Shown: positions 34,667 to 46,700 of the stretch, in pieces
How the letters are laid out: every line of letters starts with the position of its first letter
Position numbering within the stretch: the first letter of the stretch is position 1
Source of the DNA: Amorphophallus konjac
Taxonomy: Eukaryota > Streptophyta > Magnoliopsida > Alismatales > Araceae
Direction of reading: 5' to 3'
Assembly: GCA_022559845.1 (NCBI GenBank)
Contig: CM040117.1
Coordinates: forward strand, 142,356,732 to 142,420,731
Length of the DNA stretch: 64,000 nucleotides
The notes under the pieces: generated by a model
The model's input: the letters and a program-made list of their open reading frames with translations, nothing else
What the model was told of the DNA's origin: nothing
Databases searched by the model: none
Translations under genes and position numbers: made by a program

Positions 34667-37415
34667 TGATGTGACACCACCCTTGGACCTATTTGCAAGC
34701 ATTCAAGTTTGAGCAGCGGACTCACACTAGCGAGCTCACCCGTATGGCGCACACTAGTGCCCGATGGCGACTAGGCGATGTTGGAGAGGGTCCGAGGCGG
34801 GACCTTGAGGCTCCAATGGTTGGCTAGCTTGGGGAGAACACCAAATGGGCCTAGGATGCCCAAATCATGGGCGGCCAACACACCAAGGGTGTGGGTTAAG
34901 TGGATGCTCTCACAACTCGCCCGCGGTGGTCACTCAATGTACTAGCAATTTGGGCCGAACTCTCACTCTCCGTCCGACGAAGCAATAGCAATAATACTAA
35001 GCTAAGTAAGTGATTAAACCAGTAAGAGAGGGACCGAGGCTCACCTAGCCGGCGTGAAGACGCCGACTCCGGCTGGAGACGGGGGCGAGCGGGGAGGCGA
35101 GGGTATGTACCCGCACGCCGCGTCGATTGAAGCTTCAAACCTGCGACTTAATAATTACATGAACTACACCCCATGCAAGGGGGGGGATATTGGGGTGGGG
35201 ATTATGCTTAATACATCCAAAACTACCTCCACGCAGGGAGGGGCCTTCAGCCTGCCAAGCGGGGTGGGGAGATATGAAAAGAGAACCGACTTCCCGAGCT
35301 TCGCCGATTCTGCCTAGCTTCTGTATTTCTGGACAGAGGGTCGATGTTGATGCTGCCAATAATTCCACCGAGCTCAGAATCTGATGAGACTTGCGCCAAA
35401 AGCTTGCTAACAGATTGAGGATGATGTCTGAATTTTGGCAGGAGCTCTGGAACTCAGGGCTGGTTGGGCCAGCGACTGGAACAGGTCAGTAGCTTCTTCC
35501 TCTGGCTGGTGCAGAACTGGTAAAGCAGGTTCCAGAGGGTACCACGGACGTTTCTGAACTCCAAATGTGACGATCCTGGCGGTGACATGATCGTCTTCGG
35601 AGTAGCTTCGAGCAGGAATTGACGGGGTCCCAATCGGAGGTCGGAGAAGAACGCGGTAGCCGGATGAGCAGGGGCAGGTCAAACCTGGACCCACAGGGGG
35701 CAGACGACACACCCCGAAGAAGAAAATGGTAACTGGAAGCTTCGAAGGCCGAATGAGGTCCTTCTTCTTGGAGGTGACAGCTAACTGGTAATAGTTTCAG
35801 CCCTCCAAAATTGGCGCTCTGATCCCTCACGAGCTGGCCGAGGTCAACAGTTGAACAGGAGCTCTGTCTCTGGTTCGGACAGGAACAGTTTCTCAGCAGC
35901 AGATTGACAGCAATGCCACGACCGCTCCCGAACTCCAAATCGAGCGCCGTCAAAGCCGTTGGTTCGGCTGTCAAGACTTCTACGCAGCAAAATTAACGGG
36001 GAAGCCAACCGATACCAAGGTTGGCCGGTAGCCTCAGATCACCGGTGAAGGGTCGCTGCAGACTGTGGGAGGACAGAACGTATACTTCGGGGGAGAAAAA
36101 TGATATCTCCCAGATTCGAACGCCAAATGGAGCTCCGCTTTCTGGAGATGAAAGAGGATTCAGAGAAGAAGAATTTTAATGAAGATACCGAGCTCTGATT
36201 CTTGCTAGGTTGGTCGTGGTGAAACTTCCAAATGCTCTCTGGTCTTCAGCCTGGGGCAGATTGCACAGTCGCACAAGATCTGCTCCACCGCACAGCTCCG
36301 AGCTCGGATGGATGCGGGACCACCTCTGTTGGAAAGAGGACTCAAAGGTGATTCTAAAAATGTATGGAGCGCCTTCAGAAGCCTCAGGATGACGATGTGA
36401 CACCTTCTGCAAGTTGCTGGACTTCTGCCACCTGCAACCTGCGAACTGTAGGTGGAAGGTGGTGGGAGAAATGGGGTAAATGGAAGTGGAAATGGGGGTG
36501 AATTGGTGTGGGAGTGACCCCTAGTTGTGAGGGGGCCTAGGAGGGGGTGTTCTAAGGTGTGGGAGAGGGAGAATGGGGTCTGGAATAGGGTGTTTTCAGA
36601 GGGTGAGAGAGGAGCTACGAATTTGGGCTGTGAGGGAGGCACAAGTGGGTGGAGGGAATGTGAGTTTGAATTTTCTTTGATGGGGAGTGATCAATGGTGG
36701 TCTTGGAGATGGGAAGAGGTGTCTTGGGAAGGTGGAGTGAGGTTTGGGGAAGGGAAATGGGTAGTTGGGGGTTGGAAGGTGGAGTGGGGATTGGGTGGAG
36801 CTCTCTTGGGACTAGGGGGTGGAATAAAGAGGGTTATGGGGAAGGGGAGAGGTTTAAATGGGGTAGGTGGGAGATGGGGTGGTTGGGAAGGTGATTGAAT
36901 GAGGGGAGGGGAGTTAATGAGAGGTAAATGGGGAGGAGAGAGAAAATTCCAAAAATTGGGGTGGAGGGAGAGAGAGAGAGAGATAATGAGAGAGAGAGAT
37001 ATTGAGAGAGAAGGCTAGAGGGATTTGGAGTATATCTGGAATTCAATATTCATGCATAAGTTGTTACATATGAGGAGTGGGGTGACCTATTTATAGGCAC
37101 ATGACTTTTTCACAAAGGACCCTAACAAAAGACACAATGACTAATAACCGAAGGGAAGGGGGGTGTCCATGGGCCTAGCCCAATGAGATGGGCCCAATAG
37201 CCTATCTAAACAACACAATGACTTAGGACATTGGTAGATAACCTATTAACCAAGGTATATGACTCAAATAAAGGAAAAATTACATAATTAAGACTCAAAT
37301 AAAAATAAGAAAAACACATGACTCGACTCACAAACACTTGAGGAACATAATGGCGCTTGCCGACGAACAATCCGAGTCCGGAGAAAATGTGGAGGGGCAA
37401 GGGATGCCCTCATCA
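34667..37415 (-). repeat. Element E 5' LTR
   Basis: Near-identical to 29014-31754; main differences are in the (GA)n run (36966-37010), which is split by ataatga, and scattered substitutions. Confidence 0.9.
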
Positions 37416-37420
37416 TCAAC

Positions 37421-37666
37421 CCTTCTAGATGGCCACCTAGGATGGTTGACCAGCCCCACATGAGTGACATGGACCAATGCGAAAGGGCTGAGGGCCCCCT
37501 TGCTGGTCCTACTGACAAATTACAAAGAAACCCAAACAATCCGTGGGAATGACGCTTTGGCTTATAAAGCCGTACAATTGCGCATATACTTTCCCGTGGA
37601 TATAAAAATAAACTAAAGGATATAAATGCAATAGTAAATGTACATGCTCGGCGTCGATTCCCATCA
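37421..37666 (-). repeat. Element D LTR 1, remainder
   Basis: Continuation of the D LTR after element E; ends GATTCCCATCA on the plus strand, followed by the PPT complement. A TATA-like TTTATAAG (minus strand) is near 37560. Confidence 0.85.
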
Positions 37667-37686
37667 ACCCTCCCCCGGTGGGAGGA

Positions 37687-37703
37687 ACTCGACCCCGTCG
37701 AGT
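37687..37703 (-). promoter_or_regulatory. PPT-proximal hairpin of element D, copy 1
   Basis: ACTCGAC-CCC-GTCGAGT, perfect 7-bp arms, about 20 bp from the LTR edge. Copy 2 of D has it at 41713-41729. Confidence 0.7.
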
Positions 37704-37738
37704 AGGGGTATGGATGCTCGAGTACTCCGGCGGATCCG

Positions 37739-38164
37739 TCACCGTGCCAAGTAACGCGGGTATGCTCCACTCCAAGTGACCGTCACCTGCTCATTCCATA
37801 TATACTCGATATGCGCAAGCTGCCATGGGCTAGAGGTGGACACTCCGGGTGGGGCACTCTCAAAGGGAAGGAAGCAGCTCGAAGACTCACTGGGAATCAC
37901 CGCTGAGTCCCTGTAGGTGACTGATCCGGGTATAGATGTAGAACCGATCCCATAGTCATCGAATGAGTCCAATCGCCTCTTACTCATAAGAGAATGACAA
38001 CGAGCTGACACAAGACACATGCAGACAAACAAATGACACACAAACCATGCAAACAAACCACACAAAGAAAAGCACATTGACTCGACTATGAACCTAGACT
38101 CACCTAATGTTAGTCCGACCCGTACATAGATGACGGCGGACCAGGACACCCGAACGTGTGCCAT
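37739..38164 (-). CDS. Unrecognised 141-codon frame of element D, copy 1
   Basis: The frame is preserved in both D copies (also 41765-42190) with only one clear residue difference. It starts with a hydrophobic Cys-rich part (about residues 28-55) and continues with a Ser-rich part and SPWQLAHIEYIWNEQV. Nothing is recognised. It may be a real short protein, a C-terminal exon of the gag extension, or merely conserved because the copies are recent duplicates. Confidence 0.3.
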   Translation of the reverse strand: MAHVRVSWSAVIYVRVGLTLGESRFIVESMCFSLCGLFAWFVCHLFVCMCLVSARCHSLMSKRRLDSFDDYGIGSTSIPGSVTYRDSAVIPSESSSCFLPFESAPPGVSTSSPWQLAHIEYIWNEQVTVTWSGAYPRYLAR

Positions 38165-38226
38165 GCAAGCATTTGACGTAACTGGAGGTTGACGTCATAG
38201 GGAACTCCTAGACACCCTACGATGCA

Positions 38227-39348
38227 CTAATCATGGACATTGGGCTTAGATGTGGGAAGTTCGGGAGGCGCGGGTGGTTTGGATGGATCGGAGAAACCAA
38301 AGTTTTCATTACCCCCATATGAAGGTTCGGACCTATGGCTATGTGTAGTTTGCTTGGCCCGAGTGGAAATGGTGTGATAGTGAACTCCGCGGAAGTGGTG
38401 GAGTGAGTATGAAAGCTCGGGAGGTTCACTAGTGAAGGGGTCAAAAGGGTCGAAGAAGGTATGACCCCATGAAGTGGATTCTCCCATGACTCGGTCCCAA
38501 TTTAAGAATTCATAATCACCGTCATACATTGTGAGCGGTGGGACGACGGACATGTGTAGAAAATAGGACTCCTCCCTTTGGCAAAAGGGAACGAAGTCGG
38601 ACTCGGTCGGCATCGGGAGGAGTAGAAGAATCTCCGTGGTGACACACCCCACGGTGCACACGGAGGTAATGGACCCTAAGGCCGGATGGATGAAGCTAAG
38701 ACAAGCGGGTTAGTCAAAGCCTTGGGCCAGTAGGTGCGTCAACTTCCATTGTGAATCTAATCTCATGACAAGATCATCCAATGTGTCAACATGGTGACTA
38801 GATCGAAATGTGGTATGGAAGGAATTCACCGACACTAAAGGGAGGATGGGGTCCATAGGTGGGAAGGGAGGTGGGACCAAGCCATCCTTGAGCCAACTAA
38901 GAAGCGGCTCGGAGATGAAAAGTGTACCCATTAGAAACACGGGTGGCTGGGGCTTGGGTGGCTCCAAATGAGAGGGTTCCGAATTAAGATCGGAAGGTGA
39001 GGGTGACAATGGAGCACTCTCGGGTGGTGAAGGAATTGGGTTAGGTAGTCCGATCAGCTCGGGACTCGGTTGGGAGGTAGATGTTTGCCAAGGGGTGCGA
39101 CCTCTAGAGCGAGAAAAATGAGACTCAAAGAGCTCGACCACTAGAGCGACCTTATAAGATTGCGCCAGCGAGAACACGTCGCGGACAAGACATTCAAGTT
39201 GGAAGTGAAATCGCAAACCTCTCTGTAACTGAAATGCGGTCGTGGTGCTCTCCTCTCCCAAGCCATATTCCAGCCGATACTTATCATAGTCCCGGATGTA
39301 CTTGAACACGGACCTATCACCTTGGACGGGTCGACATGGGTTGGCCAT
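38227..39348 (-). pseudogene. gag: Gag with C-terminal extension, element D copy 1
   Basis: One frame of about 373 codons broken by a TAA at 38710-38712. The first 70 residues match the end of a gypsy gag domain (SVFKYIRDYDKYRLEYG, FQLQRGLRF). A Pro-rich linker follows, then the extension shared with element E: WLKDGLVPPPFPP, HTTF, DDLV, LTHLLAQG, IHPALGSITSVCTVGC, and FFDPFDPF. The stop falls where E encodes a Gln codon, consistent with a C-to-T change, and is present in both D copies, so it predates the tandem duplication. No protease or pol follows. Confidence 0.65.
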
Positions 39349-39663
39349 TGGTGCCGAAAAGGTGGGAATGGATCCCTAGGAATGGGTATGCAAGGCCATT
39401 TAGACAAGACACTAGACCGACTATGCACAGTTTGGGAGGCATGCACACTAAGGACAAGATACCAAGACTCGGTACATGGTGGAGTTAATCGATCCGAAGA
39501 TCACTCGCGCAAGTGTGCGGCCTTCCCGATAGGCGTAGCCTAACGTTCGGATAACACCTTTTTATATATCGATTAATGGTATGCAAATGCAACTCCTAAG
39601 ACCGACTTAGACACTTAGACTTAAATGACACTCTTTTTTTTTGGACACCCTAGACTCAAACTC

Positions 39664-39675
39664 GCTCTGATATCA
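39664..39675 (-). promoter_or_regulatory. Primer-binding site of element D, copy 1 (one mismatch)
   Basis: gctctgatatca; the second copy at 43691-43702 has the perfect gctctgatacca. Three bases separate it from the LTR end. Confidence 0.85.
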
Positions 39676-39678
39676 AAT

Positions 39679-40977
39679 TGATGCGGGACGGACCACGGAC
39701 TCGACTCGAATTAGGAATGAGATCCGTGGACTCTAGACGAGCTCACAATTGTCCCTTAGCGAGGGAAACGTGGGACCGGGCACGGTTAAGAAACCGGTCG
39801 TGAGTCACGGGTATCGGCTTTCCGTGTAGACTCGGATCAAGTCACGGGACGGTAACACTCAAACTCACTCTCTCGCAGTGGTGATGAAATGATAACGCGC
39901 TAATAATCCTACACTCGCACCGGCATTCAAAAGTATACGAATTGAGCAAAATGCGATAAGAGAGAGGTAGCTAGTTTACCTCCACGCTCCGGGCGTGGGG
40001 AAGATGTTCCCGGCCAGTTACGGCAACTCCCGGTTAACAACAGTTAAAAAATAATTACAGTAGTAATTCTATTGCCCACTCCACGCAGGGAGGTAAAGGG
40101 CTACAGTGGAGCCCGAGAGGACCGACCCTGGGTTGACGGGCAGCAATCTGGAGGCGAACTCAGCACGAACTCGGCCTGCTGGTCCGACTCGGCACTATTG
40201 CAACTCGGTGCTGCGCCAACTCGGTGGACAGTAAGCAATCCGTTCCAAAGGAACATCACCTTCCTAATGTCTTCTGGAGGCGCCGCTTGGCTTGGATGAT
40301 GGCGGGATGTCCCGGATCGACTCCCTGAAGGGGCGACACCCGAAGTTGAATTTTGCTATTTACTTTTGATTTTCCCCCGAACTGAATTTTCAGACCTGCA
40401 CAGAGAACAGATCTGCAGGCTGCGGCGGAAAAAATCACTACGCTCAGATCTGGAGGCCGATCGAGGCGTGGCTGGTACCGATGGAAGAGAACTCAAGGAT
40501 CTACAACATAATATTTTTAAAGATTCATCCACCACACGGATTGAAAATTAAAACCTCTGCAAGCTGACTTCTTTTTCTGACCCGGACAGACAGACACACA
40601 GGGCAGCAAACAATGTGCCTGAAACACACCCTTGACTGAGGGGTAAACGATTTTTGTAGACTCTAAGAAAATTATGGTGGAAGGGATATACGTGGGGAAG
40701 ACTCAGTAATTTTTTGGGATTTTCTAAAAATAGATACGGTGGTGACAAAAATAGAACAAGATGACTCTGTATTGTAGATCTGCAGAATGACAGATTGAAT
40801 GGGGTGCACTAGAAATTGTGGCAAAAATATCAAACAAACTCAGAATGAGACATAAGATATATGGATGGAAAGCTAACAAAGAGAGGAACAAGCTCTCAAA
40901 ATTTCAGCTCAATCAGACAACAGCATAAAAATATAGAACCACGGAGGTGGGGTTCTGTCCTGATGGAGACAGAACTC

Positions 40978-41009
<32 letters not shown>

Positions 41010-41692
41010 CGACGGCGGTGCGACGGCGGCGGCGGCAACTTCAGAAAGGGAACTCAGAGGATGAGAGGGGGAGGTAGAAAGGGTCTCCTACCCTAGATTT
41101 CTGGAGGAAGGGGAAGAACAACAAGGAGATAGGGGGAGAGGGGTGCACCCTCGAAGAGCTCTCTTGGGGCAAAATGCCAATTTTTTCCTTCATTAATGCC
41201 AACAAATGGAAAATACAACCTTTTATATGCTTTACATCAAACCTAATCTACACCATTAGATCTAGGGGAGGGGATTGGATGGCTGGGATGAAGTGTGAAT
41301 AACACACAAAAAAACCATAAAATATGCCTAGTGGAATGGGGCGCCCCCTTGACCACATGTAAGGGTTGAATGGGTAGGTGAAGGTAGGTGACCTACCTTG
41401 GACCAATTTAACCACTTGTCTACCCATGTGGCATTTGACATTCAACCCTTCTAGATGGCCACCTAGGATGGTTGACCAGCCCCACATGAGTGACATGGAC
41501 CAATGCGAAAGGGCTGAGGGCCCCCTTGCTGGTCCTACTGACAAATTACAAAGAAACCCAAACAATCCGTGGGAATGACGCATTGGCTTATAAAGCCGTA
41601 CAATTGCGCATATACTTTCTCGTGGATATAAAAATAAACTAAAGGATATAAATGCAATAGTAAATGTACATGCTCGGCGTCGATTCCCATCA
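39679..41692 (-). repeat. Element D LTR 2 (shared by both copies)
   Basis: 2014 bp. It acts as 5' LTR of the left internal part and 3' LTR of the right one. Contains the GGC/GGT run at about 40978-41037 and TATA-like TTTATAAG near 41588 (minus strand). Non-coding. Confidence 0.9.
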
Positions 41693-41712
41693 ACTCTCCC
41701 CGGGTGGGAGGA

Positions 41713-41729
41713 ACTCGACCCCGTCGAGT
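41713..41729 (-). promoter_or_regulatory. PPT-proximal hairpin of element D, copy 2
   Basis: Same 7-bp-arm hairpin as at 37687, directly downstream of the PPT complement at 41693. Confidence 0.7.
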
Positions 41730-41764
41730 AGGGGTATGGATGCTCGAGTACTCCGGCGGATCTG

Positions 41765-42190
41765 TCACCGTGCCAAGTAACGCGGGTATGCTCCACTCCA
41801 AGTGACCGTCACCTGCTCATTCCATATATACTCGATATGCGCAAGCTGCCATGGGCTAGAGGTGGACACTCCGGGTGGGGCACTCTCAAAGGGAAGGAAG
41901 CAGCTCGAAGATTCACTGGGAATCACCGCTGAGTCCCTGTAGGTGACTGATCCGGGTATAGATGTAGAACCGATCCCATAGTCATCGAATGAGTCCAATC
42001 GCCTCTTACTCATAAGAGAATGACAACGACCTGACACAAGACACATGCAGACAAACAAATGACACACAAACCATGCAAACAAACCACACAAAGAAAAGCA
42101 CATTGACTCGACTATGAACCTAGACTCACCTAATGTTAGTCCGACCCGTACATAGATGACGGCGGACCAGGACACCCGAACGTGTGCCAT
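41765..42190 (-). CDS. Unrecognised 141-codon frame of element D, copy 2
   Basis: Near-identical copy of 37739-38164; see there for composition. No family recognised. Confidence 0.3.
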   Translation of the reverse strand: MAHVRVSWSAVIYVRVGLTLGESRFIVESMCFSLCGLFAWFVCHLFVCMCLVSGRCHSLMSKRRLDSFDDYGIGSTSIPGSVTYRDSAVIPSESSSCFLPFESAPPGVSTSSPWQLAHIEYIWNEQVTVTWSGAYPRYLAR

Positions 42191-42252
42191 GCATGCATTT
42201 GACGTAACTGGAGGTTGACGTCATAGGGAACTCCTAGACACCCTACGATGCA

Positions 42253-43374
42253 CTAATCATGGACATTGGGCTTAGATGTGGGAAGTTCGGGAGGCGCAGG
42301 TGGTTTGGATGGATCGGAGAAACCAAAGTTTTCATTACCCCCATATGAAGGTTCGGACCTATGGCTATGTGGAGTTTGCTTGGCCCGAGTGGAAAAGGTG
42401 TGATAGTGAACTCCGCGGAAGTGGTGGAGTGAGTATGAAAGCTCGGGAGGTTCACTAGTGAAGGGGTCAAAAGGGTCGAAGAAGGTATGACCCCATGAAG
42501 TGGATTCTCCCATGACTAGGTCCCAATTTAAGAATTCATAATCACCGTCATACATTGTGAGCGGTGGGACGACGGACATGTGTAGAAAATAGGACTCCTC
42601 CCTTTGGCAAAAGGGAACGAAGTCGGACTCGGCCGGCATCAGGAGGAGTAGAAGAATCTCCGTGGTGACACACCCCACGGTGCACACGGAGGTAATGGAC
42701 CCTAAGGCCGGATGGGTGAAGCTAAGACAAGCGGGTTAGTCAAAGCCTTGGGCCAGTAGGTGCGTCAACTTCCATTGTGAATCTAATCCCATGACAAGAT
42801 CATCCAATGTGTCAACATGGTGACTAGATCGAAATGTGGTATGGAAGGAATTCACCGACACTAAAGGGAGGATGGGGTTCATAGGTGGGAAGGGAGGTGG
42901 GACCAAGCCATCCTTGAGCCAACTAAGAAGTAGCTCGGAGATGAAAAGTGTACCCGTTAGAAACACGGGTGGCTGGGGCTTGGGTGGCTCCAAATGAGAG
43001 GGTTCCGAATTAAGATCGGAAGGTGAGGGTGACAATGGAGCACTCTCGGGTGGTGAAGGAATTGGGTTAGGTAGTCCGATCAGCTCGGGACTCGGTTGGG
43101 AGGTAGATGTTTGCCGAAGGGTTCGACCTCTAGAGCGAGAAAAATGAGACTCAAAGGGCTCGACCTCTAGAGCGACCTTATAAGATTGTGTCAGCGAGAA
43201 CACGTCGCGGACAAGACATTCAAGTTGGAAGTGAAACCGCAAACCTCTCTGTAACTGAAATGCGGTCGTGGTGCTCTCCTCTCCCAAGCCATATTCCAGC
43301 CGATACTTATCATAGTCCCGGATGTACTTGAACACGGACCTATCACCTTGGACGGGTCGACATGGGTTGGCCAT
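42253..43374 (-). pseudogene. gag: Gag with C-terminal extension, element D copy 2
   Basis: Same organisation as copy 1, with the same TAA (42736-42738) splitting the frame between the LTHLLAQGFD and IHPALG blocks. About a dozen residues differ from copy 1, showing that the two internal parts have diverged independently for some time. Confidence 0.65.
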
Positions 43375-43690
43375 TGGTGCCGAAAAGGTGGGATTGGATC
43401 CCTAGGAATGGGTATGCAAGGCCATTTAGACAAGACACTAGACCGACTATGCACAGTTTGGGAGGCATGCACACTAAGGACAAGATACCAAGACTCGGTA
43501 CATGGTGGAGTTAATCGATCCGAAGATCACTCGCGCAAGTGTGCGGCCTTCCCGATAGGCGTAGCCTAACGTTCGGACAACACCTTTTTATATATCGATT
43601 AATGGTATGCAAATGCAACTCCTAAGACCGACTTAGACACTTAGACTTAAATGACACTCTTTTTTTTTTGGACACCCTAGACTCAAACTC

Positions 43691-43702
43691 GCTCTGATAC
43701 CA
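43691..43702 (-). promoter_or_regulatory. Primer-binding site of element D, copy 2
   Basis: gctctgatacca, perfect initiator Met tRNA complement, three bases from the LTR at 43706. Confidence 0.9.
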
Positions 43703-43705
43703 AAT

Positions 43706-45707
43706 TGATGCGGGATGGACCACGGAATCGACTCGAATTAGGAATGAGATCCGTGGACTCTAGACGAGCTCGCAATTGTCCCTTAGCGAGGGAAACGTGG
43801 GATCGGGCACGGTTAAGAAACCGGCCGTGAGTCACGGGTATCGGCTTTCCGTGTAGACTCGGATCAAGTCACGGGACGGTAACACTCAAACTCACTCTCT
43901 CGCAGCGGTGATGAAATGATAACGCGCTAATAATCCTACACTCGCAGCGGCATTCAAAAGTATACGAATTGAGCAAAATGCGATAAGAGAGAGGTAGCGA
44001 GTTTACCTCCACGCTCCGGGCGTGGGGAAGACGTTCCCGGCCAGTTACGGCAACTCCCGGTTAACAACAGTTAAAAAATAATTACAGTAGTAATTCTATT
44101 GCCCACTCCACGCAGGGAGGTAAAGGGCTACAGTGGAGCCCGAGAGGACCGACCCTGGGTTGACGGGCAGCAATCTGGAGGCGAACTCAGCACGAACTCG
44201 GCCTGCTGGTCTGACTCGGCACTATTGCAACTCGGTGCTGCGCCAACTCGGTGGACAGTAAGCAATCCGTTCCAAAGGAACATCACCTTCCTAATGTCTT
44301 CTGGAGGCGCCGCTTGGCTTGGATGATGGCGGGATGTCCCGGATCGACTCCCTGAAGGGGCGACACCCGAAGTTGAATTTTGCTATTTACTTTTGATTTT
44401 CCCCCGAACTGAATTTTCAGACCTGCACAGAGAACAGATCTGCAGGCTGTGGCGGCAAAAATCACTACGTTCAGATCTGGAGGCCGATCGAGGCGTGGCT
44501 GGTACCGATGGAAGAGAACTCAAGGATCTACAACATAATATTTTTTAAGATTCATCCACCACACGGATTGAAAATTAAAACCTCTGCAAGCTGACTTCTT
44601 TTTCTGACCCGGACTGACAGACACACAGGGCAGCAAACAATGTGCCTGAAACACACCCTTGACTGAGGGGTAAACGATTTTTGTAGACTCTAAGAAAATT
44701 ACGGTGGAAGGGATATATGTGGGGAAGACTCAGTAATTTTTTGGGATTTTCTAAAAATAGATACGATGGTGACAAAAATAGAACAAGACGACTCTGTACT
44801 GTAGATCTGCAGAATGATAGATTGACAGGGGTGGACTAGAAATTGCGGCAAAAATATCAAACAAACTCAGAATGAGACATAAGATATATGGATGGAAAGC
44901 TAACAAAGAGAGGAACAAGCTCTCAAAATTTCAACTCAATCAGACAACAGCATAAAAATATAGAACCACGGAGGTGGGGTTCTCTCCTGATGGAGACAGA
45001 ACTCCGGTGGCAGTGGCGGCGGCGTGACGGCTGTGCGACGGCGCCGGCGGCAGCTTCAGAAAGGGAACTCAGAGGATGAGAGGGGGAGGTAGAAAGGGTC
45101 TCCTACCCTAGATTTCTGGAGGAAGGGGAAGAACAGCAAGGAGATAGGGGGAGAGGGGTGCACCCTCCAAGAGCTCTCTTGGGGCAAAATGCCAATTTTT
45201 TCCTTCATTAATGCCAACAAATGGAAAATACAGCCTTTTATATGCCTTACATCAAACCTAATCTACACCATTAGATCTAGGGGAGGGGATTGGATGGCTG
45301 GGTTGAAGTGTGAATAACACACAAAAAAATCATAAAATATGCCTAGTGGAATGGGGCGCCCCCTTGACCATATGTAAGGGTTGAATGGGTAGGTGAATGT
45401 AGGTGACCTACCTTGGACCAATTTAACCACTTGTCTACCCATGTGGCATTTGACATTCAACCCTTCTAGATGGCCACCTAGGATGGTTGACCAGCCCCAC
45501 ATGAGTGACATGGACCAATGGGAAAGGGCTGAGGGCCCCCTTGCTGGTCCTACTGACAAATTACAAAGAAACCTAAACAATCCGTGGGAATGACACATTG
45601 GCTTATAAAACCGTACAATTGCGCATATACTTTCCCGTGGATATAAAAATAAACTAAAGGATATAAATGCAATAGTAAATGTACATGCTCGGCGTCGATT
45701 CCCATCA
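43706..45707 (-). repeat. Element D LTR 3
   Basis: 2002 bp; outer 5' LTR of the array. The GGC/GGT run (about 45004-45050) is shorter than in LTR 2. Followed by the right target duplication atata at 45708-45712. Confidence 0.9.
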
Positions 45708-45712
45708 ATATA

Positions 45713-46390
45713 TATAAATGCTAAAAAATAAAAAAAACTAATGCAATTTCATTCACATAAAATCCATTCATGCTATTTCATTCCATCCATTCATTCTCAT
45801 GACCATCACCCATCCACTAGTTAAAAAAATAAAACAAAGAAAGATTGTCCATTTATTTCACCTATTCACTAAATGCTAAACAAACATCAACTAGGTGCGC
45901 CGCCTCATAAATAACTCATTCACAGACGGCCTAAAACTCTGTAGGTAGCCCACATAACGCCTCAGATCATCTTTGTCCTCCTCAATGTCAACTTTGGCTT
46001 TCACCACGGAGGCATGGCATCTCCACGTCTTCCTGATCGTTTGAAGTCACTGTCGATCCACGTCGGTTCCCAGAAGGCGCTTTGAAATCAATGCTCCCTT
46101 GGAAGCAGCCCATGGGATCCGTCTGGGCAGCCCCACCTGGCGATGGCAGCTGTGTGCCTGATACAACACTAAGTCCTTGGCCCCCACAAGCAATAACTCC
46201 TGCTCTGGCGATCCACGCACCCTGAATTCTTCATGTCGATACATCATCGGCACGAACACAAACTCGTCCTCAGGCAGGTGTTGATAGTTTTTTCTTCTGT
46301 GTGGTGTGAGATGTGAATGAATGTGAATATAGTGGTGTGAAAAATATGTGAAAGTGTGTATGAGCAAGTGATAACCTAACTCAAACAATC
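45713..46390 (-). pseudogene. C-terminal fragment of a DUF7745-like gene
   Basis: A minus-strand frame from about 46300 to 45890 encodes LPEDEFVFVPMM, LLLVGAKDLVLYQAHSCHRQVGLPRRIP and a final helical part (WRCHASVVKAKVDIEEDKDD). It matches the end of the plus-strand gene at 52450-52840 (LPIDKFMM, LQLVGNTTLAIYNPHRCYLQIGLPRTKVP). One stop interrupts it (after GTDVDRQ, near 46045). The N-terminal two thirds are missing; upstream sequence is LTR-like. The first 180 bp (45713-45890) are AT-rich and empty. Since D inserted between 27237 and 45713, this fragment was once next to the Tat-1 PMD gene. DUF7745-type proteins are found next to plant retroelements; their role is unknown. Confidence 0.5.
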
Positions 46391-46678
46391 ACCAAACCAG
46401 AAGCATGGGCATCTCATCAATTTTTATGAGGAAGAAAATAAAAACACACGTCAGGGCGTGGAGCAAAGGAATAAAATAAAAACACACACTGTAGGTGTGA
46501 AGCAAGTAAAAATAAAGAGAAAAGTAAGCAAGATGATGACAAAGATGAACAATACCCAAATAAAGATGTGTGATCACCACCAAAGTAATTAAAGTAGTAC
46601 AACCACAATAATACCTTGGAAAGAGCCAGTTGAAGACACCTACCTGCGGGAGAGAGAAAACCAGGTGCAACGAACGAT

Positions 46679-46700
46679 TAGCGGTCCTTTGAACGACCAC
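46679..46700. repeat. Single palindrome AGCGGTC-N8-GACCAC
   Basis: A unit of the Tat-2 motif, downstream of the presumed TATA box on the minus strand. Confidence 0.7.

Larger units (their letters stand above)
29014..37415 (-). mobile_element. Non-autonomous gypsy element E nested in a D LTR
   Basis: LTRs 29014-31754 (2741 bp) and 34667-37415 (2749 bp) are nearly identical and read TGATGAGG...GTCACATCA on the minus strand. The internal part (31755-34666) has a PBS, gag, a long Pro-rich frame and a PPT. The target duplication is tcaac and the empty site is known from the sister LTRs, so the insertion is certain. LTR ends and internal protein resemble element D. Confidence 0.93.
27238..45707 (-). 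mobile_element. Tandem non-autonomous gypsy element D (three LTRs, two internal regions)
   Basis: Order on the plus strand: LTR 27238-29013 plus 37421-37666 (interrupted by element E), internal 37667-39678, LTR 39679-41692, internal 41693-43705, LTR 43706-45707. LTRs are about 2.0 kb, internal parts 2012 and 2013 bp. On the minus strand each LTR begins TGATGGGAATCG and ends CCCGCATCA. One target duplication (atata) brackets the whole array. Each internal part has an initiator Met PBS, a gag-like gene and a PPT but no protease, RT, RNase H or integrase, so movement would need another element. Confidence 0.85.
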
